Source: Pseudomonadota bacterium
GTDB taxonomy: Bacteria > Myxococcota > UBA9042 > PHBI01
NCBI GenBank assembly: GCA_005772945.1
Contig: SXIE01000201.1
Location: 1-6,214 of the forward strand
Direction of reading: 5' to 3'
DNA length: 6,214 bases
Part shown: positions 1-6,214 of the stretch, piece after piece
Numbering within the stretch: position 1 is the stretch's first letter
Layout of the letters: each line of letters starts with the position of its first letter
The notes under the pieces: model-generated
Told to the model about the DNA's origin: nothing
Databases searched by the model: none
Seen by the model: the letters and a program-made list of their open reading frames with translations, nothing else
Translations under genes and position numbers: made by a program

Positions 1-582
1 GACGGCGACCGTGACGATGGTCGAGATGTAGAACCAGAGCGCGACGTAGAGGTGCTTCTCGCGGCGCTTGTAGAGGCAGTAGAAGAAGTTGATGGCGAAG
101 ACGACCCAGACCAGGGTCACGGCGATGTCGATGGGCCACTCGAGCTCGGAGTACTCCTTGCCCTGGGTGATGCCGAGCGGGAGCGTGACGGCGGCGGCGA
201 CGATGATGAGCTGCCAGCCCCAGAAGTGGACCTTCGACAGGAGGTCGTGGGTGCGCGCCTTGGTGAGTCGCTGGGTCGAGTAATAGACGCCGGCGAACAT
301 CATGTTGCCGACGAACGCGAAGATGACGGCGTTCGTGTGCAGCGGGCGCAGGCGGCCGAACGAGAGCCAGGGGGCGATGTTGAGGTCGGGGAAGGCGAGC
401 TGGAGGGCGATGAAGACGCCGACCAGCATGCCGACGGCCGCCCAGATCCCGGAGGCGAGGATGAAGCGCCGTACGATGCGATCATCGTAGGTGACCTGGA
501 CCTCGCGCGTGAGGGTGTCGGCCGCGGCCGATGGGGGAAGCGGTGGAGGCGGTGGGGAGGGGCTGTCGGTGGCGGTGCTCAT
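1..582 (-). CDS. ccoN: cbb3-type cytochrome c oxidase subunit I (CcoN), N-terminal 194 residues; 3' end beyond the window
   Basis: CcoN is the membrane catalytic subunit of the cbb3 terminal oxidase. It holds a low-spin haem b and the haem b3-CuB centre where O2 is reduced. The reading frame stays open from the ATG at 582 to base 1. After a Pro-rich tail (residues 8-17) come hydrophobic helices at about 38-63, 83-103, 118-138 and 152-172. RPLHTNAVIFAFVGN (about 79-93) carries the conserved first low-spin haem-b histidine, H82, and KEYSELEWPIDI (about 142-153) is typical of CcoN. The remaining haem/CuB ligands lie outside the window. The start overlaps the ccoS stop (ATGA), which implies translational coupling, and only a weak GGAC precedes it at 590-587. 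I expect ccoO/ccoP to follow further left, but they are not visible. Family assignment is firm; the Pro-rich N-terminus is longer than usual for CcoN. Confidence 0.95.
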   Translation of the reverse strand, partial: MSTATDSPSPPPPPLPPSAAADTLTREVQVTYDDRIVRRFILASGIWAAVGMLVGVFIALQLAFPDLNIAPWLSFGRLRPLHTNAVIFAFVGNMMFAGVYYSTQRLTKARTHDLLSKVHFWGWQLIIVAAAVTLPLGITQGKEYSELEWPIDIAVTLVWVVFAINFFYCLYKRREKHLYVALWFYISTIVTVAV

Positions 583-731
583 CGGTGTCCGTCCGTGTCA
601 TCGTCGAGGGGCAAGAGGGCGAGGCGGTCGTTGTGGTCGCGGGTCTTCTGGCCGTGGGTCCAAAGGAAGAGGACGATGCCGAGCACCGCCAGGACCAGGC
701 TCACGAAGACAGTCAGGTAGACGGCATCCAA
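579..731 (-). CDS. ccoS: cbb3-type oxidase assembly protein CcoS/FixS
   Basis: Small single-pass membrane protein needed for maturation of active cbb3 oxidase (cofactor insertion into CcoN, as known for the family). The 50-residue product has one hydrophobic helix at about 4-23 (VYLTVFVSLVLAVLGIVLFL), then the family's tryptophan (W24) and GQ (27-28), and an acidic LPLDDD near the C-terminus. Length and layout fit CcoS. I chose the TTG at 731-729 because AAGGAA lies 7 nt upstream and no ATG or GTG is available before the helix. It overlaps the end of ccoI by 19 nt in another frame, and its TGA overlaps the ccoN ATG, so ccoI-ccoS-ccoN must be co-transcribed. The gene is easily missed because of its size and TTG start. 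Confidence 0.9.
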   Translation of the reverse strand: MDAVYLTVFVSLVLAVLGIVLFLWTHGQKTRDHNDRLALLPLDDDTDGHR

Positions 732-3196
732 AGCGATGTTCCTTGTTGCGGAGTGGGCAGGCGGCCGTGAGTGGGGCGACGGGCGGAGGCGAGCGTCAGC
801 CCGACCACGATGATCGACGACACCGGCATCGCGACGGCGGCGACGACGGGTGAGAGCCAGCCGGCGAGGCCGGCGGTGAGGGCGAGCGCGTTGTAGGCGC
901 TGGCGATGGCGACGTTGCGCAGCGTGAGGCGGCGCGTGTGATGCGCGAGCTGGACCAGCGCCGCGAGCGGGCCGAGGCCGGCGCCGAGGAGGACGAAGTC
1001 GGCGCGCGCCGGGAGGGCGGGGCGATCGAGGGCGGGCGTGCCGGCGAGGGTGGCGGCGTCGAAGGCGAGCGTGTCGTTGATGCCGTCGCCGAGGACCAGG
1101 GTTTGCGACGGGCCGAGGCGGGTGACGAGGGCGGCTTTGGCTTCGGGGGTGAGGGCGCCGTGGGCGCGCTCGGGCGGGACGCGGAGGGCCGCGGCGATGG
1201 CGGCGACGGTGGCGGGCGCGTCGCCCGAGGCGATGTGGACCTGGAGGCCGGCGTCGTGGAGGCGGGCGATCTCGGCGCGCGCTTCGGGGCGCAGCGTCTC
1301 GCCGAAACGGAAGCGCGCGAGGTCCGTTCCCGCGAGGAGATCGCGGAAGACGAGGTCCTTGCCGTCGCCTTCGAGCGTGACGCGATCCGAGAGGAGGCCG
1401 CGGCCGGCGATCTCGGTGACGACGAACGTCTCGTCGAGTACGGCGGGTGCGAGCGTCGCGTGAATCGCGCGGGACTTCGGGTGGTTCGAGCGCGCGGTGA
1501 GCTGCCAGAGGGCCTCGTTTTGCGCGGGCGTGAGGGCATCGAGGGCGTCGGGGTTCGCGAGGGCGAGCTCGGTCAGCGTGAGGGTCCCGGTCTTGTCGAA
1601 GACGACGTGGCGAATGTGGCGCGCGCGGTCGAGGAGGCCGGGGCGGCGCGGGAGGAGGCCCTCGCGGCGCAGGCGCTGCTGGGCGAGCTCGTAGGCGAGC
1701 GGGGTCGCGAGGCCGATCGCGCAGGGGCAGGTCACGACCAGGACGGCGGTCGCGTGGCGGAGGGCGAGCAGGGGATCGGAGGACCAGAGGGCGGCGGTGA
1801 TGCCGGCGAAGGCGAGGACGGTCAGGACCCAGGCGAGGCCGAGCAGGTGCCAGAAGCGGTCGTCGCCTTGCGCGGGGGCGTCGCGGCTTGCGTCGCCCTT
1901 GGACTTGCTGGCTGCCAGGAGTTGGTGCAGCGCCGAGGCCGAGAAGGGCTCGCGCAATGTGACCACGCGGGCGTGCGGGCCGATGAGGTGGGCGCCGGCG
2001 GGGATCGTGCGACCGGTCTCGAAGGCGACCGGATCCGATTCGCCGGTCATCCACGCGAGGTCGAACTCGCTCGCGAAGAGCGCGGAGCGCTTGCCCGCGA
2101 CGAACTCTGCGGTCGCGTCGCCCTCGAGCGTCGCTCGCGAAGGCCCGGCCTGGCCCGTCAGGGCCGTAGCCGGGCTGCCCTCGAGTGTCGCTGCGACCGG
2201 GAGAAGCTCGCCCGGTGCGACGAGGATACGCGTGCCCGCGCGGAGGTCGGCGAGGGGCGTCGGGGTGACGACGCCGGAGGGTTCGACGACCTTGGCGCGC
2301 GCGAGCGCGAAGCCGTCGTCGGCCAGGAGCATGCGACGCCCGCGGTCGAGGAGGCGGCCCTGCGCCCAACGGCCAAGGAGCATCAGGGCGAGGAACACGT
2401 CGAGGGTGTCGAAGTAGGCGAGCTCGGGACGTCCGGAAAAGAAAAGGATGACCGAGCCCAGCCACGCGAGGCCCACGCCGAGCGCGATCGGCACGTCGAG
2501 GTGCAGGCTCTTGCGGCGCAGCGCGTGCCAGGCGCCGCGGAAGAAGACGGGGCCCGCGACCGCGAGGGCGGCCGTCGAGAGGACGAGGTTGATCACGCCA
2601 AAGACGCCGTAGAGGCCGTCCGGATCGCTCGCGTCGAGGCCGAAGTAGGTGGCCAGCGACAGCGCCATCGCGTTCATGGCGATCGCGATCGTGATGCCGA
2701 GCCGCACGCCGAGACCGTCGCTGGTCGCGCGCCCGTCGCGACAGGGCGGGCCGGTGCGGTAGCCGACGCGCGCGAGGTCGCCGAGGTAGGTCTCGATCGG
2801 GAAGCGCGCGGGGTCGATCGTGAGGCCGATGCGCCCAAGGCCCGGGTTCACGGCAAGGTGATGGCCGCCGGGGAGGCGCTTGAAGAGCGCCTGGAGGAGC
2901 CACACGCAGGCCGCGCAGTGCAGGCCTTGGACGTCGAGCGTGATGGTCACGCGGGCCGGGTCGCCGCTGGCGGCGCGCGCTGCCTCTATGATCGTTGCGA
3001 GCCAAGGCCAGCTCCCCTGGCCCGCATCGCCCGGGGTGCCGGTGCCCGAAGCGAGGGCGTAGTAGCGCTCGAGGCCGGCCGACTCGACGAGCGCGCGTGC
3101 CGCACGGCAACCACGGCAGCAGAAACCGTCCTCGCATCCGGGTGGGAGGGCGGCTCGGCAGTGGGCGCATCGCGCACTGGGCAGGTCACAGGTCAT
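713..3196 (-). CDS. ccoI: Copper-translocating P-type ATPase CcoI/FixI (cbb3 oxidase maturation)
   Basis: P1B-type ATPase that exports copper across the inner membrane; the CcoI/FixI branch feeds copper to the cbb3 oxidase. The 827-aa product begins with a Cys-rich metal-binding domain (C10, C13, C21, C26, C27, C30) typical of FixI. An HMA domain follows, with GLHCAACVWL (C94, C97). About eight membrane helices are seen (about 161-187, 197-217, 234-254, 259-272, 446-470, 477-505, 763-782, 784-802). Catalytic motifs are complete: TGES 384-387, CPC 490-492, DKTGTLT with phosphorylated D534, NHP 571-573, GDGIND 703-708. YN at 768-769 and MPVSS at 790-794 in the last helices fit Cu(I) ATPases. 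The actuator domain carries about 30 extra residues between LEG (340) and TGES. The ATG at 3196 lies just before the Cys-rich domain; no clear ribosome binding site precedes it. ccoS starts within its 3' end. Confidence 0.96.
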   Translation of the reverse strand: MTCDLPSARCAHCRAALPPGCEDGFCCRGCRAARALVESAGLERYYALASGTGTPGDAGQGSWPWLATIIEAARAASGDPARVTITLDVQGLHCAACVWLLQALFKRLPGGHHLAVNPGLGRIGLTIDPARFPIETYLGDLARVGYRTGPPCRDGRATSDGLGVRLGITIAIAMNAMALSLATYFGLDASDPDGLYGVFGVINLVLSTAALAVAGPVFFRGAWHALRRKSLHLDVPIALGVGLAWLGSVILFFSGRPELAYFDTLDVFLALMLLGRWAQGRLLDRGRRMLLADDGFALARAKVVEPSGVVTPTPLADLRAGTRILVAPGELLPVAATLEGSPATALTGQAGPSRATLEGDATAEFVAGKRSALFASEFDLAWMTGESDPVAFETGRTIPAGAHLIGPHARVVTLREPFSASALHQLLAASKSKGDASRDAPAQGDDRFWHLLGLAWVLTVLAFAGITAALWSSDPLLALRHATAVLVVTCPCAIGLATPLAYELAQQRLRREGLLPRRPGLLDRARHIRHVVFDKTGTLTLTELALANPDALDALTPAQNEALWQLTARSNHPKSRAIHATLAPAVLDETFVVTEIAGRGLLSDRVTLEGDGKDLVFRDLLAGTDLARFRFGETLRPEARAEIARLHDAGLQVHIASGDAPATVAAIAAALRVPPERAHGALTPEAKAALVTRLGPSQTLVLGDGINDTLAFDAATLAGTPALDRPALPARADFVLLGAGLGPLAALVQLAHHTRRLTLRNVAIASAYNALALTAGLAGWLSPVVAAVAMPVSSIIVVGLTLASARRPTHGRLPTPQQGTSLWMPST
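739..744 (-). promoter_or_regulatory. Ribosome binding site for ccoS
   Basis: AAGGAA on the minus strand, 7 nt before the TTG at 731-729. It lies inside the last codons of ccoI. It is the clearest Shine-Dalgarno match in the operon and is the reason for choosing the TTG start. Confidence 0.7.
2120..2191 (-). repeat. Direct repeat inside the ccoI actuator-domain insertion
   Basis: GCGACACTCGAGGGC (minus strand, 2191-2177) and GCGACGCTCGAGGGC (2134-2120) match at 14 of 15 bases. Both encode ATLEG, at residues 336-340 and 355-359. The spacing is 57 bp (19 codons) and keeps the frame. The copies bracket part of the extra residues that separate the usual VEG-like turn from TGES, so a small in-frame duplication could have produced part of the insertion. 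Sequence between the copies is not itself repeated. Confidence 0.55.
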
Positions 3197-3211
3197 GCCG
3201 CGGGCGCCATG

Positions 3212-3227
3212 TGCAGGCCGTGTGCCG
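3212..3227 (-). promoter_or_regulatory. Candidate sigma-54 (-24/-12) promoter for ccoI-ccoS-ccoN
   Basis: The minus strand reads CGGCACACGGCCTGCA. Compared with the consensus TGGCAC-N5-TTGCA it keeps the invariant GG and GC with exactly 10 nt between them, and the CAC and final A; the only mismatches are C for T at two positions. The predicted transcription start is near 3201, leaving a leader of only about 5 nt before the ATG at 3196. That would fit the missing ribosome binding site but is unusually short. The gene on the other side of this region encodes a sigma-54 activator. Prediction only. Confidence 0.4.
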
Positions 3228-3259
3228 GCCTCGCGGGCCCGCCCTGGGCAGGTCCCCGA

Positions 3260-3321
3260 CAACTTTGATGCGGCGCAACGCGTTGTTTCGCGCGCCACTT
3301 GTGGGCAACTGCACGGGTTGC
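3260..3321. promoter_or_regulatory. Cluster of CAAC/GTTG elements, candidate enhancer sites
   Basis: Five CAAC or GTTG elements lie within 62 bp: 3260-3263, 3276-3279, 3282-3285, 3306-3309 and 3317-3320. Four of them form two dyads: a perfect 10-bp palindrome CAACGCGTTG (3276-3285) and GCAAC-N7-GTTGC (3305-3321). The dyad centres are about 32 bp apart, close to three helical turns. They lie roughly 80-110 bp upstream of the start predicted from the -24/-12 element, the usual distance for enhancer sites of NtrC-type activators. Binding by the neighbouring regulator is inferred. Confidence 0.35.
3265..3278. promoter_or_regulatory. Possible FNR/CRP-family binding site
   Basis: TTGAT-GCGG-CGCAA matches the FNR consensus TTGAT-N4-ATCAA at 8 of 10 positions (full left half, last three bases of the right half). 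Its centre is about 75 bp upstream of the ccoI start codon. FNR/ANR/FixK proteins control cbb3 genes in many proteobacteria, which makes the site plausible. No sigma-70 -10 element was found at the matching distance, and the site overlaps the CAAC/GTTG cluster, so this may be chance. Confidence 0.25.
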
Positions 3322-3370
3322 GCACGAGACGCGTGCGGTCCGGGCGCCCTCGTGGCATCGTCCCGCCGCC

Positions 3371-4798
<1,428 letters not shown>

Positions 4799-4812
4799 CC
4801 AGGGTCGCCTCG

Positions 4813-4833
4813 ATCGTGATCCAATCGCGATCC
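4813..4833. repeat. Short direct repeat in the convergent spacer
   Basis: ATCGTGATCC and ATCGCGATCC (9 of 10 identical) are separated by one base in the 88-bp gap between the convergent regulator and esterase genes. GATCG (4812-4816) could pair with CGATC (4828-4832), but the stem is only 5 bp and has no T-run. The rest of the gap shows no convincing intrinsic terminator or gene. Confidence 0.35.
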
Positions 4834-4886
4834 TTCGTCACTTTCTCGCTCACTTGCGGGGCGGCGGCGAGTCGGTGCACGCGCCG

Positions 4887-5822
4887 TCAGGGCAGGGGAT
4901 GGGCCGCGAGGAACGCCCAGGCTGCCGTCGCGAACCCGGGTGCGATCGCGTGTCCGGCGCTGGCGTCGCTCCAGAGGGCGAGCGTCACGTCGGCTCCGAG
5001 TGCGCGCATGCGGGCCGCGAGGGCGCAGCTGTAGTGGGCCGAGACGGTGTCATCCCAGGTGTTGTGCGCGAGGTAGCCGGGAGGCACGCGGCGGTCCGTC
5101 GTGAGGCCGATCGGTTTCTCGGGGCCGTCACACGCGCACCAGCTGGCTTGCGACGCGAGGGCCTCGCACGACGCGCCGGCCCCGCGGAACGCGCAGTCGC
5201 CGGTGCTGGGGCAGTGGACGAGACCGGCGGCGGCCTCGGCGAACGCGGCGATCTGATCGCCGAGCGCGACGGCGGCCCTCAGGGCGAAGAACCCGCCGTT
5301 CGAGTAGCCGAGCGTGTGGACCTTCTGCGGGTCCACGCCGAAGCGGGCCTGGGCCTCGGCGATGATCGCGCGCACGAGGATGAGATCGGGGTTGGCGTCA
5401 GGGTCGGTGTTCGGGAAGGTCTCCCAGTAGCGATCGCTGCCCGAGTGGTTGTCCCAGTCGCCGTCGCTCTCGCCGCGCATGCGAGCGAGCGGGGCGGCGA
5501 CGATGAAGCCGTGTTGGTCGGCGAGCTCGACGAGCTCGGTCGCGTCGAAGAGGTCGTGCGAGCCGCCGCTGGTGCCGTGAAAGGCGATGACGAGGGCGGG
5601 CGACGCGGGGCGCTGAGCGGGGAGGTAGGTCTCGACCGAGCGCGCGGCGCCTGCGATTGTCAGGGTGGTCGTGCTGAAACCGGGTGCCACGGGGAAGTGG
5701 CCGACGTAGGGCGGGGCGGGCCGCGCTTGCACGGCCTCGTCGGCGTGGGCGCCGCGTTCAGCCGCACACCCAGCGCTGCGCCATCTCGCAGACCTGGCCC
5801 GTGTCGCCCGTGCGGCACACAT
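4887..5822 (-). CDS. Alpha/beta-hydrolase esterase of the PHB-depolymerase/LpqC-like family
   Basis: Predicted carboxyl-ester hydrolase, 311 aa from the ATG at 5822. The fold and triad are visible: IAFHGTSGG (79-87) as oxyanion region, nucleophile S174 in GYSNGG (172-177), HNTWDDTV (253-260) aligning with the family's HGTxDxxV so that D257 is the likely acid, and H291 in SAGHA. Cysteines at 204, 210, 219, 229, 231 and 266 suggest disulfides and an extracytoplasmic location. Residues 1-30 are Ala/Arg-rich with no hydrophobic core, so no signal peptide is present; an in-frame stop at 5859-5861 limits extension. GTG at 5732 (281 aa) is an alternative start, with GAGG too close to it. The first 65 nt overlap the Cys-rich ORF in another frame, so the true start is uncertain. 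The substrate cannot be deduced: PHB, feruloyl or acetyl-xylan ester activity are all possible in this superfamily. Confidence 0.83.
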   Translation of the reverse strand: MCAARATRARSARWRSAGCAAERGAHADEAVQARPAPPYVGHFPVAPGFSTTTLTIAGAARSVETYLPAQRPASPALVIAFHGTSGGSHDLFDATELVELADQHGFIVAAPLARMRGESDGDWDNHSGSDRYWETFPNTDPDANPDLILVRAIIAEAQARFGVDPQKVHTLGYSNGGFFALRAAVALGDQIAAFAEAAAGLVHCPSTGDCAFRGAGASCEALASQASWCACDGPEKPIGLTTDRRVPPGYLAHNTWDDTVSAHYSCALAARMRALGADVTLALWSDASAGHAIAPGFATAAWAFLAAHPLP

Positions 5823-6012
5823 ACTCCATGACCAGGCGGCATAGGATGTCGCCCGCTGTCACTCCCTCGGGCCGCGCGGCGGAGCACGCGCCGTCCGGCC
5901 CGGCGAATTCGGTGCAAGCCCACGTTTCCGGCAGGCCCGCGGCAGCGCCACTGGCATCCGTCCGCGTGCACGAGCCCGTTCCTGCGTTCCACGCGCCGCA
6001 CACCCAACGCAC
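5758..6012 (-). CDS. Small Cys-rich protein or domain, function unknown
   Basis: Not a family I recognise. From the GTG at 6012 the product is 84 aa with eight cysteines (5, 15, 33, 43, 58, 66, 75, 83), an even number spread over the whole length, and RWVCG at both ends (2-6 and 80-84). This suggests a disulfide-stabilised extracytoplasmic domain. About 85% of codons end in G or C, and composition is balanced rather than Arg-rich as in the other frames here, which supports real coding. No signal peptide is possible in this frame: upstream codons back to the in-frame stop at 6121-6123 contain no start codon, though residues just before the GTG are Ala/Pro-rich like a linker. It overlaps the esterase start by 65 nt. 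It may be an independent small gene, or the N-terminal domain of the esterase separated by a frameshift. Confidence 0.5.
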   Translation of the reverse strand: MRWVCGAWNAGTGSCTRTDASGAAAGLPETWACTEFAGPDGACSAARPEGVTAGDILCRLVMEYVCRTGDTGQVCEMAQRWVCG

Positions 6013-6064
6013 CGCGCTGGCCGTCGGGGGCGCGCCGGGCGCCGCCGCCGGGGCGCGCGCGCCG

Positions 6065-6214
6065 CTACATCTCCATGCCGGCCATCGAGGTGTCGGGCGG
6101 CGTGGCCGTGTCGTGGTCGCTCATGTCCATGCCGGCCATGTCGTGGGTCGTGTCGGATGCGGTCGGGCCGACCTCGGCGGCGGTGTCGTTCGGTGCCGCC
6201 ATGTCCATGCCGGC
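6065..6214 (-). CDS. C-terminal end of a Met/His/Asp-rich protein, probably copper-binding; start beyond the window
   Basis: Open frame of 49 codons from the right edge to the TAG at 6067-6065. The tail is rich in Met, Asp, Thr and Ala and carries AGMDM, AGMDM and AGMEM, with nearby HDMAGMDMSDHD. Repeated M-x-M and M-x-x-M-x-M groups with His and Asp resemble Met-rich copper-binding segments of periplasmic proteins such as CopA/PcoA-type oxidases and CopB. Family membership cannot be set from a tail alone. It lies upstream of the Cys-rich ORF on the same strand, with a 52-nt gap, so they may share a transcript. A copper role would echo the CcoI copper pump elsewhere in the window, but the two gene groups are separated by the regulator and need not be linked. 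Low-complexity tails can have other uses. Confidence 0.7.
   Translation of the reverse strand, partial: AGMDMAAPNDTAAEVGPTASDTTHDMAGMDMSDHDTATPPDTSMAGMEM
6068..6214 (-). repeat. Three copies of a 15-bp repeat encoding AGM(D/E)M
   Basis: GCCGGCATGGACATG occurs (minus strand) at 6214-6200 and 6136-6122, and with one mismatch (GAG for GAC) at 6082-6068. Each copy encodes AGMDM or AGMEM in frame. The first copy abuts the window edge, so more copies may lie beyond it. Spacing is unequal (78 and 54 bp, both multiples of three). Confidence 0.8.

Noticed and set aside
52..720. A 222-codon plus-strand frame opposite ccoN and ccoS
   Set aside because: Acidic/Gly-rich low complexity; the opposite strand encodes clear CcoN and CcoS.
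579..3170. An 863-codon minus-strand frame running through ccoI into ccoS
   Set aside because: Only its last 50 codons (ccoS) look like protein; the rest is Arg/Pro-rich shadow sequence out of frame with ccoI.
938..3268. A 776-codon open frame on the plus strand antisense to ccoI
   Set aside because: Its product is Glu/Gly/Arg/Ala-rich low complexity without domains, as expected opposite a high-GC gene; the minus strand has every P1B ATPase motif.
3299..3370. Upstream ATG at 3299 as the regulator start
   Set aside because: It would add 24 residues with no receiver-domain similarity and would cover the candidate regulatory dyads; ATG 3371 gives the usual receiver lead.
4799..4886. Intrinsic terminator between the convergent genes
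   Set aside because: Only a 5-bp stem with an 11-nt loop and no T-run could be found.
5660..6007. A 115-codon minus-strand frame overlapping the Cys-rich ORF
   Set aside because: Arg/Pro-rich composition typical of a wrong frame; the Cys-rich frame has better codon bias and composition.

Overview
This high-GC window looks like a chromosomal segment of a deltaproteobacterium-type organism, with Myxococcota my best guess. That guess rests on very strong G/C bias at third codon positions, a cbb3 oxidase maturation-and-structure operon ordered ccoI-ccoS-ccoN, a sigma-54 response regulator, and small Cys-rich and Met-rich proteins of the exported type. It is an inference from style, not a taxonomic marker. 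The window is almost fully coding, and no rRNA, tRNA, CRISPR array, insertion sequence or phage gene is visible.

Left part (1-3196, minus strand): three tightly overlapping genes for a cbb3-type cytochrome c oxidase. They are read leftwards as the copper P-type ATPase CcoI/FixI (827 aa), the one-helix assembly protein CcoS (50 aa, TTG start, overlapping ccoI by 19 nt) and the catalytic subunit CcoN (ATGA overlap with ccoS, cut by the window edge after 194 codons). CcoI supplies copper for the CcoN haem-copper centre and CcoS is needed for cofactor insertion, so maturation genes here precede the structural gene in one transcript.

Centre (3197-3370): a 174-bp divergent intergenic region. It holds a good match to a -24/-12 (sigma-54) promoter pointing at ccoI, an 8/10 match to an FNR/CRP-type box, and several GCAAC/GTTGC elements placed where enhancer sites would lie. 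On the other side, on the plus strand (3371-4798), is an NtrC-family response regulator with receiver, AAA+ and Fis-type HTH domains and a GAFTDA variant of the sigma-54-contacting loop. The simplest model is that this activator controls the cbb3 operon from the shared region; this is inferred, not shown.

Right part (4799-6214): after a short convergent spacer come three minus-strand genes. In transcription order they are the end of a Met/His/Asp-rich, probably copper-binding protein (6065-6214, cut by the window edge), an 84-aa ORF with eight cysteines, and an alpha/beta-hydrolase of the PHB-depolymerase/LpqC-like esterase type. The esterase and the Cys-rich ORF both look extracytoplasmic (many cysteines), yet neither has a visible signal peptide, and they overlap in different frames. 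A frameshift, a broken gene or a mis-set start is possible.

Nothing here is a clear new multi-gene system. The items most worth testing are the possible sigma-54 control of the cbb3 operon and the Met-rich/Cys-rich/esterase cluster.
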